From a virus, in the IMG/VR virus record IMGVR_UViG_3300032265_000967, positions 1 to 44,656 of that record: DNA of 44,656 bases; one strand, given 5' to 3'. Of this stretch, positions 15,701 through 26,800 are shown in pieces. Under the pieces are notes generated by a model that ran no database searches, was not told the origin of the DNA, and saw nothing but the letters and a program-made list of their open reading frames with translations. The translations under genes were made by a program, and so were the position numbers. Position 1 is the first letter of the stretch; each line of letters opens with the position of its first letter.

Positions 15701-18700
15701 AGATCCCGGCACAGGACCAAATGACACCACAGTGTGGATTTTCCGTCGAAGTCCTTATGTACAAAACGTTACAGCATTTGGCAATGGATGTACCGCTCTT
15801 AAGATTGACGGTACATTGCACAATGGCGGTAACAAATCTATAGTTGCTAATGATTTTACACATATCGTGAATGACGGTATCGGAGTATGGTGTACTGGCC
15901 CAAGCTCACTTACTGAAGTTGTTTCAGTATTCTCATACTACGGCTATACTGGTTACTTTGCCGAAAACGGTGGACGTATTCGTGCTACTAACGGTAACTC
16001 ATCATATGGTACATATGGTGTTATTTCATCTGGATATGACGTTACAGAATCTCCTGCAACTGGCATTATATTCAATCAGTCATCACAAGTCCAAGCTACA
16101 GTTCAAAGTGCGTTTGGTGTTAGCAGTCAGCTGTTAAGAATGAATTATTCTAACGCTGGCTCTGGATACGGGACAACTACGACAAATTATCTCAGTTATA
16201 GTAATAACTTTTTAGGCACTGCCTGGACAAGCGATTCAAATGTTACATTTGCTAAAGTAAATTTAGCACCAACAGGATTATCAGAAGCATGGACATTAGC
16301 AGGAACAGGTAGTACAAATTCTAGCTACATCTACCAAAACATAGCAATTCCATCAGCGGGAGCCACTTATACTGCTGTTACTCCTACTAATATTAGTGGT
16401 GGCGGCGTAGGTGCAACATTTAATATAACAGTTACTAGTACAGCCTACACTATTATTGTTAATAATGGCGGTAGTGGTTACGCTGTTAGTAATCAACTGC
16501 TTGTACAAGGATCTGTCTTAGGAGGAGTTAATAGCGTAAACGATTGTATCATTACAGTTACCGGTCTAGCTGGTAGTGTAATTAGTAACGTAACAGTTAC
16601 AGGTACTGTGCCGACGAACAGCGCATTAAATTATACATGTAGTCTGTTTGTAAAACAAGGAACGGCTACAAGTATTGACTTACAAGCAATATATTCTGGG
16701 TCAAGCACAGTAACCAGCGCAATTAATTATAACTTTACAACCGGTATTACTACTCCATCAAATCCCGGTGGCGGCTTCTTACCAGTAAACTACGGAGCTC
16801 AAAATCAACAATTATCAACTACGAGCCCAACAGCTGGATGGATTCGAATCTGGATGGCGGCCAACGACACAACAGGATTAAACACACAACTTCAATTTAG
16901 AATTTATCCAAAAGGAATTTCTGGAACAGCTAATACCTATAATTTATTATATGGTGCTCAAGTTGAATTATCAAAAGCTACATATTCACCAAGTTTCTAT
17001 CTTGAAGTAGCTGGTACAAGTAGATACACATCCTCCGCAAATTTTAATATTACAGGTGCTGGAACAGGCGCAGTTGCAGTCGGTGACGAAACTCGAAATC
17101 AATCAGTATTTGAAACTCGTGTTGTTACTGATTCAAACGGTATCACCGGCGGCGCCGGCTATCTAACAGCTAGTAATAATTCTCAAGGCGGAACAACAAG
17201 TTACGTAATTCTTGCGCAGTCGGACAGCAATACCAATGCTAATTATACAGGTATGCGAGTGTTTATTAACAGCGGAACAGGTGCTGGACAATACGGATAC
17301 ATTTCTTATTATAATACAGTAAGCAAGTATGTATATGTCTTACAAGAATCATTCACTCCATTGACTATAACATCAACCACAGGTAGTGGTACTAATACAT
17401 TTACACTAGGCGGTTCAAGCACAACAACGACCTTATATCAAGGTATGCCGGTTCAATTTATTCCAACCTACTATACAACATCAGTAACTTCAACAAGTTT
17501 ACAGACTATTAATGTAACGGCATCAGTTGGCGGCACCAGTAATTATTTTACGGTATCTAGTACTGTAGGTTTATCAATTAACACCCTAGTTACATTTACA
17601 GCTGGCAGTGGTGCAATTTTTGGCGGCGTAAGCTCAAACTATAACTTCTACATCTATTCAATTAACCCAACTATTAACGGTGTAGCAACTACTAACACTA
17701 TACAGGTTACACAACAACAGTACGGTACGTTGTGGTCGTTGTCAACAGTAGCTAGCGGTAACATGACTATGAACTTTAGTTCAAACAATAGCTATTTGCA
17801 AGGTACTACTGCTAACATGGTAGTAAACTATCCTATACAATTCACAGGCACCTCAATAGGTGGTATAAGTATTGCTACTACTTACTATATTAAAGATGTA
17901 ATTGATGCTGGTAATTTTACTATCAGTGGTTCTCTGGTAACAGTAACAGCATCAGCAACTACAGCAGGAACCGTAGCTGGACTAGCAAATAACTATTGGA
18001 ATACTACACCCCCGACTATCACTGCAACTGCTACATCATTAATAGCACTTAGCCCAATAATTTTTACCAATGTGGTCGGCGGCGTTACAGATAGTCAAAA
18101 ATACTATATCAGTACTATCCAAGGAAGTAACTCATTTAGTATTGCAACAAGTATAATTTCAGTTACGGCTACAGCAACATCTGCAAATCCAATTAACTTG
18201 ATTACTGTCAGTTCAACGACAGGATTCCAAGTAAATTATCCTATAAAATTTGTAGGCATTACATTTGGCGGTGCAAACATTGTAGCTGAAACAATTTATT
18301 ATATTTTAGTTGTTAACGACGCAACAACATTTACTATTAGTACAACACCTGGAGGTAGTGCTGTGCAATTAACAGCTGGTACAGGATCAATGACAGTGAT
18401 AACTTGCCCAGCGCACTTTGCATTAACCACTGCTGGCTCAGGTATGGTCGGTACTAGTACAGGAGCAAAAACTTCTGTAACATTATCTACCGGATCAAGC
18501 ACTATGACCGGTACATTCTCGACTAACTTGTTTGGTAATGTGGTGTTAGGAACTACATATTTCATTAATGGTATAACAAACTCAACTACCTTTACAATAA
18601 CAGCATCGTTACCGGTTGGAACACCATTCGCACTAGTTAGTAAAACAGGCGCTATGAATATTGCGGCTGTTGGGTGGGACCATATTAATCAAGGTACGCC

Positions 18701-20828
18701 AATTTCTACATCATTAGATGCATCGTCAGTTTACTACATTGAACCAAGAATATCATATTCGGCACCAGCATTTACACAAACTAATGCGATTTCTCCCATA
18801 ACACTAGCACAAGGTTCAACTTGGAATGCTATAGCCTATGGTAATAATTACTGGCTGGCGGTAGCTGGAATCAGCTCAACTGCGGCCAGCACAACCGATG
18901 GTAGTACATGGACTAGTATTGCTATGCCAAGCTCACAAACTTGGTCAGGAATCGCTTATGGAAATGGTTATTGGGTAGCTATCACAACCAGCAACGTGGT
19001 CGCTGTGTCAAAATCTAACGGACAAGGTTGGATTACTAGCACGTTGCCAAGTAGCACAACTTGGAAATATATAGTCTATGGAAACGGTATTTTTGTTGCG
19101 GCAGCTTCGGGACAACTTTCTAGCACTAATGTAGCGGGATATAGTAATGACTTTGGAAAAACCTGGGCCGGATCTACACTACCGAGTAGTACTAACTGGA
19201 TTAGTCTAGCCTACGGTCTAGGTGTATTCGTGGCAATAGCTGGCGGAGTTGGCTCAACTATTGCCGCATGGTCGTCTAATGGACAAACTTGGTCGGCAGC
19301 TACATTACCAGCCGCTAACTGGCAAAGTGTTGCCTACGGTAACGGACAATTCCAAGCTGTGGCTGTGGCCGCAGGCGGCACAATAACTGCTTATAGTTTA
19401 GATGGAAAGACTTGGACTAGTTCAAACTTATCAAACATATCAGCAAATATTGTTGTATATGGTAATGGCACATTCTTAACTTTATTAAATTCAGGAAGCG
19501 CAAACTCCTTTACTAACGAAGGCGGCGGAAATTGGAAGCCACAAACTGTATCTAATATACAGTACAATGCCGCTTGTTACGGAGTATTGCCATCAGGTGT
19601 TGGAGTATTTGTAACACTCGGCGGTGTTGGTACTGGAACATATATCAGTTATGGTGCTACCACAAGAGGCCGTCCGTCGGTTACATCTGGAACTATTACG
19701 ACTGTTAATCAATTTGAACAAGGTGGCGGATATACATCAACGCCAACAGTAACGTTTACTGATCCTAACGTAACTACTCTAGCAGTGGTTACACCTAGAG
19801 TTGGTAATGGAGTATTAGGTAGTCCAACATTTGTTAATAGGGGTCTAGGATATAATACGACATCAACCTCGGTTATATTAACAGGTAACGGATATGCTGA
19901 CATATATCAAACCGGACTGACAATTATTGTTAACAATTTAAATAGATTACCACAACCTGGCGACAACCTAACGATTACCGGTATTAGTCAAATTTATAAA
20001 GTTACCAGTGCCTATAGTGTTTATAATACTGCGGTACCTAATTTAGAAGCGAACGTAAGTGTGAGCCCGGCCATAACCGCATCAAATGCAACAGCTAACG
20101 GAACAGTGATCAGTATTAGAAGCAAATATAGCCAGTGTCGATTAACTAATCATGATTTCTTAAACATCGGTTACGGCGACCAAGCTAACAGTAACTATCC
20201 AGGATTCCCGTTAGCAGGTTATGTAGCGTTGTCGCAAAATCAAACAGTTGAAGTAAACTATGGTCGCGTATTCTACACGTCAACTGACCAGGACGGTAAC
20301 TTTAAAGTTGGCGGATTGTTTGGTGTTCAACAAGCAACTGGTATTATCACATTAAGTGCCAGTCAGTTTGGATTAAGCGGATTAAGCTCACTAGCACTAG
20401 GTGGTATCAGTGTTGGTGGATCTAGCGTAACTGTTACACAGTTTTCACCAGATGCTACATTTACTGCAAACAGCGATTCGATACTTTCTACACAGAAAGC
20501 TATCAAAGCCTATGTGGCTAGTCGATTAAGTCAAGGTGGTGCTAATACATTTACCGGACAGTTAATTGCAGGATCTGTTTCAGTAGGGGCTCCAAACTTT
20601 ATTTCATCATCGGTGCCTAACGGAAATCCAGGATCCAAAGTACAGATGGGCGGCACGTATGCGGCTGGTGTAAGTCCTAACACTACTAATAAAACACTTT
20701 TTGCAGGACCTACTGGAAATAATCCTCCTACCTTGCCAAATTTTGGTAGTTATGGTGGCGGCGGAGTTGACGGGCAGATGGCAGCCATGTGTTGGTGGTT
20801 CCAGCACATTAGCAAGAAGTCGTTTTAA
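12750..20828 (+). CDS. Giant fibre/adhesin protein (2692 residues)
   Basis: Domains in order: N-terminus FKIGRLRFTW shared with the two other giants; seven ~45-residue repeats of CBM5/12-like pattern (W..Y..GD.V.Y.G..Y, ~14-450), the sixth interrupted at ~311-380; linker RQAVPIGTSQYVLRN; beta-helix start VYYVSNTTGTD and DQPWKTIQYA (~512); a helical segment with SVRDAGYIIDAIIYDL (~585); parallel beta-helix core (~729-1100: [36 protein letters not shown]); a carbohydrate-binding-like domain (~1143-1427); six ~65-residue beta modules (~1541-1970); a predicted seven-bladed propeller (~2022-2304) with Asp-box motifs such as SNDFGKTW; and the C-terminal block (~2454-2594: [34 protein letters not shown]). 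It probably forms a trimeric tail or whisker-type fibre that binds surface glycans. The fold assignments are by eye. Confidence 0.82.
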   Translation: MAAEFKIGRLRFTWNGTWTAATFYNRDAVVNYQGKTYACMTPNTSSANFYTDLNSGYWSLVVDGKTWQGPWATSTFYSLGNIVIFGGKVYACISSHTSTTFASNASNWTQYTEFANWNTTWSISTAYGQNDVVKYGGIVYKCIANHTSSASTTLGLEANQAAWTVFYSGIEYKGTWSGSSFRYKTNDVVKYGPDLWIANSGHTSTSTFDPTKWSTWLPGFEFAGTWTVSTVYQPGDTVEYGGYQYASLTVNNTGNVPSIDAIDWQLMTASYEWKSTWNVGTSYKIGDVVTKNGMVFSATADNLGQDPSVASISTTYTATGSSGTTLKVASTANIVAGMNIIGAGFQGQYVVSKTDSVTLVISSAPTGILTDTQALSFVGVNYVYWSIVSPGTYWTKNWITSSSYSVGDLVVWSNGTYVCVQSHTATFANNGGVLTGNRPDLDTTNTYWVFYIPHSRFNAMNSYGDIETYGSTTVAGVTSTASRQAVPIGTSQYVLRNTGGTPTWTKINIVPQVYYVSNTTGTDRSDYGTTWDQPWKTIQYAVGILGAGTTNLNAAANIRNNKSWITTEMIQWTLYQMANSLNGFTPSYSLDQTKSVRDAGYIIDAIIYDLTRGGNSQTVAAALSYFAFGSSNTFFSTAVQVDVPYYLPMLSRLGTLMIAALTNTPPAQNYQTINGITLPVLQITSGGAAENGAQTSVTNLLSIITTALTNQSTALVPTQNSGLTYTLNVKTGTYPETLPIIIPENTAINGDELRGVTVSPAISITTNCTATNSVTNLFTVTTTINLADQMPVQFVDPTISSTFAYIAPFTAITAGKTYYVVGSTITSTQFAVTTSTGTYSQVTTTNVTGTGAYAEFNVTPSAAGTYNVSLYYGGTGYVFNNVIKILGTSVGGASPANDIAIQITGVTNGVITSFQVNSGSTIFPLTATATGIMTMYAGDCLKDMFRMRNGSGLRNMTLVGLLGTLGAPDAYFVQKPTGGNYACLDPGTGPNDTTVWIFRRSPYVQNVTAFGNGCTALKIDGTLHNGGNKSIVANDFTHIVNDGIGVWCTGPSSLTEVVSVFSYYGYTGYFAENGGRIRATNGNSSYGTYGVISSGYDVTESPATGIIFNQSSQVQATVQSAFGVSSQLLRMNYSNAGSGYGTTTTNYLSYSNNFLGTAWTSDSNVTFAKVNLAPTGLSEAWTLAGTGSTNSSYIYQNIAIPSAGATYTAVTPTNISGGGVGATFNITVTSTAYTIIVNNGGSGYAVSNQLLVQGSVLGGVNSVNDCIITVTGLAGSVISNVTVTGTVPTNSALNYTCSLFVKQGTATSIDLQAIYSGSSTVTSAINYNFTTGITTPSNPGGGFLPVNYGAQNQQLSTTSPTAGWIRIWMAANDTTGLNTQLQFRIYPKGISGTANTYNLLYGAQVELSKATYSPSFYLEVAGTSRYTSSANFNITGAGTGAVAVGDETRNQSVFETRVVTDSNGITGGAGYLTASNNSQGGTTSYVILAQSDSNTNANYTGMRVFINSGTGAGQYGYISYYNTVSKYVYVLQESFTPLTITSTTGSGTNTFTLGGSSTTTTLYQGMPVQFIPTYYTTSVTSTSLQTINVTASVGGTSNYFTVSSTVGLSINTLVTFTAGSGAIFGGVSSNYNFYIYSINPTINGVATTNTIQVTQQQYGTLWSLSTVASGNMTMNFSSNNSYLQGTTANMVVNYPIQFTGTSIGGISIATTYYIKDVIDAGNFTISGSLVTVTASATTAGTVAGLANNYWNTTPPTITATATSLIALSPIIFTNVVGGVTDSQKYYISTIQGSNSFSIATSIISVTATATSANPINLITVSSTTGFQVNYPIKFVGITFGGANIVAETIYYILVVNDATTFTISTTPGGSAVQLTAGTGSMTVITCPAHFALTTAGSGMVGTSTGAKTSVTLSTGSSTMTGTFSTNLFGNVVLGTTYFINGITNSTTFTITASLPVGTPFALVSKTGAMNIAAVGWDHINQGTPISTSLDASSVYYIEPRISYSAPAFTQTNAISPITLAQGSTWNAIAYGNNYWLAVAGISSTAASTTDGSTWTSIAMPSSQTWSGIAYGNGYWVAITTSNVVAVSKSNGQGWITSTLPSSTTWKYIVYGNGIFVAAASGQLSSTNVAGYSNDFGKTWAGSTLPSSTNWISLAYGLGVFVAIAGGVGSTIAAWSSNGQTWSAATLPAANWQSVAYGNGQFQAVAVAAGGTITAYSLDGKTWTSSNLSNISANIVVYGNGTFLTLLNSGSANSFTNEGGGNWKPQTVSNIQYNAACYGVLPSGVGVFVTLGGVGTGTYISYGATTRGRPSVTSGTITTVNQFEQGGGYTSTPTVTFTDPNVTTLAVVTPRVGNGVLGSPTFVNRGLGYNTTSTSVILTGNGYADIYQTGLTIIVNNLNRLPQPGDNLTITGISQIYKVTSAYSVYNTAVPNLEANVSVSPAITASNATANGTVISIRSKYSQCRLTNHDFLNIGYGDQANSNYPGFPLAGYVALSQNQTVEVNYGRVFYTSTDQDGNFKVGGLFGVQQATGIITLSASQFGLSGLSSLALGGISVGGSSVTVTQFSPDATFTANSDSILSTQKAIKAYVASRLSQGGANTFTGQLIAGSVSVGAPNFISSSVPNGNPGSKVQMGGTYAAGVSPNTTNKTLFAGPTGNNPPTLPNFGSYGGGGVDGQMAAMCWWFQHISKKSF
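12786..14100 (+). repeat. Seven CBM5/12-like repeats in the 2692-residue fibre
   Basis: Protein-level repeats of ~45 residues have the pattern W..tY..gD.V.y.G..Y.c...HtS..........W. Examples are DAVVNYQGKTYAC, NDVVKYGGIVYKC and GDLVVWSNGTYVC. They resemble chitin/cellulose-binding modules (CBM5/12 type). The DNA copies have diverged, so the array is old. Confidence 0.65.
16176..17030 (+). repeat. Inserted carbohydrate-binding-like domain with a nested module
   Basis: The domain opens with NYLSYSNNFLGTAWTS and closes with AQVELSKATYSPSFYLEVAG, a pattern typical of phage carbohydrate-binding-like beta-sandwiches (compare SLFVKQGTATSIDL and GWIRIWMAAND). It splits a junction (YSNAGSGYG ... FETRV) that is short and continuous in the 3651-residue paralog (YSNAGSNYT ... 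FETRL). A further module (GGGVGATFNITV to VTVTGT, ~16369-16620) interrupts it. Confidence 0.6.
17370..18660 (+). repeat. Tandem array of about six ~65-residue beta modules
   Basis: Each unit follows the pattern ST..l..g.PI.F.G...GG...GTTYYI....n.TTFTIS....G..V. Examples are NYPIKFVGITFGGANI, TIYYILVVNDATTFTIS and GTTYFINGITNSTTFTIT. The equivalent position of the 3651-residue paralog holds only about three units (28010-28720). Confidence 0.6.
18810..19660 (+). repeat. Predicted seven-bladed beta-propeller
   Basis: Seven repeats of ~40 residues carry the core W..iaYGNG.FvA.a.g. Instances are WNAIAYGNNYWLAVAG, WSGIAYGNGYWVAI, WKYIVYGNGIFVAA, WISLAYGLGVFVAI, WQSVAYGNGQFQAV, NIVVYGNGTFLTLL and YNAACYGV...GVFVTLGG. 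Most are followed by a sialidase-type Asp-box-like turn (DGSTW, DFGKTW, DGKTW). Confidence 0.6.
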
Positions 20829-20845
20829 TCTATAAAAATGAATAA

Positions 20846-20854
20846 GATAAATAC
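20846..20854 (+). promoter_or_regulatory. T4-type late promoter box (GATAAATAC)
   Basis: ATAAATA at 20847-20853 lies 18 bases after a stop codon and 20 bases before the ATG of the largest fibre gene. A GAGGA ribosome site is at 20860-20864. Confidence 0.7.
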
Positions 20855-20872
20855 TATCAGAGGAACTGAAAA

Positions 20873-23800
20873 ATGGCAGAATTTAAACTAGGTAGAATTA
20901 AGTTTGTTTATCAAGGTACGTGGGCACCTAGCACTGCGTATGTGGTAGACGACGTTGTAACAGTTGGCGGAAAAAGCTACATTTGTACGACAAGCAATAC
21001 GTCATCCGCATTGTTTTCAACAGACTTAACTTCAAATTATTGGAGTGTAGTGTCCGATGGATCAAAATGGACTGGTACTTGGACCGCATCTACTTACTAC
21101 AACGTTGGCGATCAAGCACTATACGGCGGAATTGTTTATATTTGTAAAACGGCTCATACATCTGCTACCTATACAAGTCCGACATATCTAGGACTTGAAA
21201 ACGATCAAAGTAAGTGGGACGCATTTGCCGCTAACTTCAATTGGTTAAGTGCATGGGCTGTTAATACTCGTTATAAAGTTCGCGATTTAGTTTCCTATAA
21301 CGGTTACACCTATGTATGTAATGCTTCACATATTTCAGCTGCCACAACTAGTTTAGGTCTAGAAAATGATCAAAGCAAGTGGGATACGTTTAATGCTGGC
21401 ATTTCTTATCAAGGAATATGGAGCGGATCAAGCGTTCGCTATAAATTAAATGACATAGTTACATATGGTGCTAATCTTTATATCTGTACTACTCAACATA
21501 CGTCAACTGGTACAACATTAGATGCAACTAAATTTAGTTTGTTTGTTACCGGATTTGAATTTAAAAATTCTTGGAATTCGACGACTAACTATATCTTAGG
21601 TGACATGGTAACCTACGGAGGTTACACTTATACTGCGATACAAAGTAATATCGGCCAAACACCGAGTACAGCTACATCATACTGGCAACCATTTACAACA
21701 GGATTCAACTACCGCAGTGCTTATAATAGCGCCAACAGTTATAGAACTGGTGATGTAGTTCAACTTGGCGGATACACTTATCTAGCTCTAACAGATAATT
21801 CTATTACAACTGTGGGAATTATTGGCACAACAATTTCATCTGATGGCACTCGTCCTAATCAAGTATCATTGGCAAGTGTTAGCGTATCAACTGCGTCAGC
21901 TAGTGGCGGCACAGCTACCCTAAACTTTACTACAACACAACCAAATGCTCCATTTGTTGTGGGACAAACTATTGTAGTTAGTGGATTTGCACAAACAGCA
22001 TTTAATGGAACATTTACAGTAACCGGTACTCCGAGTACTAGCCAAGTCCAATATGCATTGACTGGAACATATAGTGGACTGACTGGTACTGTATCAGGTA
22101 CGACTGCTGGATTAACAGCAGGTATGCCAATTACATTTAGCGGAACAACCTTTGGTGGTATTGTCAGCGGCACAGTATACTACATATATGCAACACCTCC
22201 AGACAGCACACACTTTGTTTTAGCTTCTTCTCTTGCTAACGTTGGTGTAACTGCTTTTACATTAACTAGTACTGCCGCAGGTATTGCTTCAGGTGCAACT
22301 AATCCAACTCCCCCAGTAGCTGGAGTTTGGTCAAGATTAAATTCAGGCATACGTTGGTATGACAATCAAAGGACCTATAGTGCCTTAAGTGCTACCAACG
22401 TAAGTAGCAGTGGAGCTTCAGCAACATTTAACGTTACTGCTAGAGGAACAACATATTCTGTAACAGTTCAAGCAACTGGCTCTGGATATGCCGGCAGTGA
22501 CACACTAAAAATCCTAGGTACAAGTCTAGGCGGAACTTCACCAGCTAACGATCTAAGTATCACAGTAAGTACAGTTACCAGTGGAGCAATCGCAACGATC
22601 AGCATTTCTGGTATCAGCACAACATGGTACTCAGGTATTAGCTATGTTGCCGGTGACGCAGTATTCTACGGCGCCAGCAGTTATATTTGCGTACTAGCTC
22701 ATGCTTCTTCAAGCGGTAATAATCCTGCTGCCGATACCTCAGCAACATATTGGAACTTACTAGCCAGCGGAACTGAACAGGCTGTTCTTACTACTACAGG
22801 CGATATGTTCTACTATGGAAATAGTGGCGCTACTCGCTTGCCAATTGGAACTAACGGACAAGTTTTACGTGTTAATAATTCGTTGCCTTCATGGCAGTAC
22901 TATGGACAGATTAATAATATTGTATATGTTTCAACAGCAGGAACAGATACATTAACTAACGGTCAGGGTACTACAGTAGATACTCCGTGGAAAACGATTA
23001 GATATGCTTGTCAACAAGTTGAAGCAGGCTATCTAAACACTAATGCAGGTTCTTTACTAACTGTTAACAAACAGTTTATGTTAAAAGAAGTTAACAACTA
23101 TGTTCAAAATCAATATAGTGTGAATGTAACAGGTACAGCAACAACAACAATTACCGTTGGTGGATCTAGCACTAGTTCTCAAGTGGTAACTTCAAACTTG
23201 TTTCAAGGCATGCCAATTAGCTTTTCAACAAGCTCTGGTAATATTGTAGCAGGAACAACTTATTATGTTGCACAAGTACTAACCAGCACAACATTTAATA
23301 TTGCCGCAACGTATGCAAATGCCACAGCTGGTAGTCCTAGCTTATTTTCAGTTGGTACAGGCTCAGCTAATATAGGAACCTATGCGTACGATGCAACTAA
23401 AACAGAACGTGACACTGGGTTTGTTATTGAAGGAGTTATATTTGACCTAACACATAACGGCACATTAAAAACAACTACTACCGTTCAAACATATTTTAAC
23501 TCAACAGGGTCTGCTCTAATCTCTGGAGTTAACACATACGATATTATACCGTTTGTTGCGGCTCTTAATTATCTTAAGAATACATTGTTTACATCAGTGT
23601 TGGCTAACTCTGCACCAACTAACAACTATCAGGCATTAAATGGTATTAGTCTAGGCAGCCGCGCTATACAAAATACAACTAGTGGTTATACAGCTGAAGC
23701 ACTTACTCCTACAATCACTCAAAACTTAGTAACACTATTAACTGGCGCACTAAGTCTAGGAAATACAACTCAGCTACCGATTGCAATTACACCTGCAACG

Positions 23801-26800
23801 AGTGTTATGGTTAAGACAGGTACATACAATGAAATATTACCAATCATTGTACCGGCTTACACAGCTATTGTTGGTGACGAATTGCGTAGTGCTGTGGTGC
23901 AACCAGCAACGGCTGTGTTAAATCTAGTTAACGATAAACCAAAATCAGTTGCGTCACTACAACGAATTTCAGCAGTTCTTCCTAACTTATTAACTAATGC
24001 AACGGTAACTGCTACCACCGGTAATACTCAGTCTCAAGTGACTACCTTACCAACTGGCGATACAGGAAGTCAGACAGCCGTTAATACAGTACTAACTGAT
24101 ATTGCTTTGATCGAAGATATGATCTACAACGGTGCTCAACAAGCGCCGACTACATTTACTATACCTTCATTAACTGGATACAACACAGTATTCCTAGTAG
24201 GATTTGGTGATGGCATAGCTCAGATCAAACAAAACTACAATTTTATCAAAGGCGAAGTTGCTAATTTCTTGAATGTAAACTATAGCTCTGCATGGTCGGC
24301 ATTTGGAAGTGCTACACAAATATCTACCTTACAAACTATCGGATATATTTTAGATGGCTTGCAATATGATATGGCCTACGGTTGTAATAATCAAAGCATT
24401 ATCAATGGTAGCAGTTACTATTCTTTAAACATAAATCAAATTCCTACCGCCAATCAAGCCGCGACTGTGGCTGGTCTACAGCGTCTTTCAGCAATTATTG
24501 GACAAGTTGTGACAGCTACTAGTGTAACGACTAGTTCACAAACTGCACCTTATACAATCGCACAAGTAACGTCAGGCACAGCAGGTAGTGCATCATCAGC
24601 ATCATTTGCATCGGCTCGTATACAAGACGTTATCTATTGGATACAGAATGGCGCCGCTAATTCTAGCACACCGTCTGTGACTGGATCAATTGGCGCATCA
24701 AGCACAACAATGACTGTGACTGCGGTAACCAGCGGCGTATTAGTTCCTGGAATGTTAATTACTGGTACTGGTGTGACTACTCCAACATATCTAGTAAATC
24801 AACTCACAGGTGTTACAGCAGTAGCAAGCCCAACATATTCAAGCGGTGGTGCAGGCGGTACAAACACATTTGTAGTTGGTAGTGCAACTGGTATTGTCGC
24901 AGGGCAATTTGTAACTGGTACAAACATTCCAGCAGGTAGTTATGTTATTTCAACATATACAAGTGGCACAACAATTACTCTAGTAAACTATTTTGGATAT
25001 CCAAACAATTTTGTAAGTACCCCAAGTGGTACCATCAACTTTTATACAGCAGGTGGAACAGGTACGTATACAGTTAGTGTAAGTCAAACGGTATCGAGTA
25101 CAACTCTAACAGGTAATGCAACGATTACTCCTGTAGCTAGTGGAGCATACGCACTTGTCTCAAGTACAGCGTTACAGACTGCCTATACACAAGTGGTTGC
25201 ACGTAATAGTGAAATTGCTAGTGACGCACAGGTGTTTGTGACAAAATTCTATCAAGCATATCCTATTAGCCAAACATTAAGCAATAGAGATGCTGGTTTA
25301 ATTTCCGCTGGTTTAGCTTGGGATATTTTATTCAGCAGTAACTTTAATGCTATTGTAATTGGCCGCGCATTTAATAGATCCAATGCTAGTGCTCAAGCCT
25401 TACTAGCCAATACTATACAAGAATTAAATGCTACAGTTGGTGCTATCAATTTAATTGCATACAAGGTTAAAGCAATCGCCGCCAGCGGCTCAGTAATCCG
25501 TGCGCAAACTATTATTAATGATGCAGTACAAACCATTTATGGACAAAAAGTTACTACTCTAACAACTGCGACTACAAGTACTAATTTGTTAACAGTTACA
25601 AGTACAACTAATATGGTAGTTGGCATGCCTATCAGCTTTACTGGGCTACCTGCAAACATTACAACCACAGTTTCAAGTACAACAGCTAGCACAAACTTAA
25701 TTAACTTGCCCGCCACAGCCACTAGTTTAGGAATCGTAGCCGGCCAACAGATATATTTTACAGGTACAGTGGCTTATCCTATCGTACCAAATCAAATGTA
25801 TTATGTAATCAATCCGTCAGCAAGTACTATACAAATTAGTTTAACAGCAGGCGGAAGTGCAGTAGCATTGGCCAACGTTACGCCGGCTTCTACTATGAAT
25901 GCCATTGTTAATAATGCTGCCAATTTATGGAATAACAATGTATATTACATTGCCAGTGTTCCTGGTACAACAACACTAACTATTAGCACATCATTTAATG
26001 GTTCAGCTTACACAATACAAAATACTGTGACAAGTATGACAGCCACTGCAACAGCAGGTATTAGTAACTCAACTGGATCAGTGAGTAGTTTTGCTACTAC
26101 ATGTGGTTCATTAACTTACGATAATACACGTACTACAATACAGGGTATTGAAGTACTACGTGCTAATACTAACTTTTTAGCTTATGAAGCCAGTGCTTAC
26201 ACAGCAGCCACATATGGCGGTACTTACTATCAATCATCAAATACAACAACTGCCAGCGGCACTTCAAGTACTATCAGCGGTCTAACACTTACAATTGGCG
26301 GATCAGTAACAGGTACGTTTGTTGTAGGTATGGTACTTACTGGTAACGGTGTAACCCCAGGAACATTCATTACAGCATTAGGAACTGGTACAGGAGGAGC
26401 TGGTAATTACACAATCAGCACTGCTCAATCTGTAAGTTCAGCAACAACTATTACAGGCACTAGCAACTTGTTTAGTACAGTATCAGCTCATAATTTAAGT
26501 GTAGGTGACCCTGTACAATTTACTGCTACGACTGCTACTACAACTATTACCGGCACAAATACTAACGGTAATATTACTGTTAGATCTACAACAGGCATTC
26601 TAGTAAACATGCAGGTGCTAATAAGCGGTGGTAGCATCAGTACATTAACGTCTGGTACTTATTATGTGTTAAGTGCTAGCGGAACTACTGTTACATTAAG
26701 TACTACATACAACGGATCATTGTTTACTCCCGGAGCTACAGCAACTGGTTCACTAACTGCATCATTTGGAGGTATTTTTGGTGGAGCATCAACACTTACA

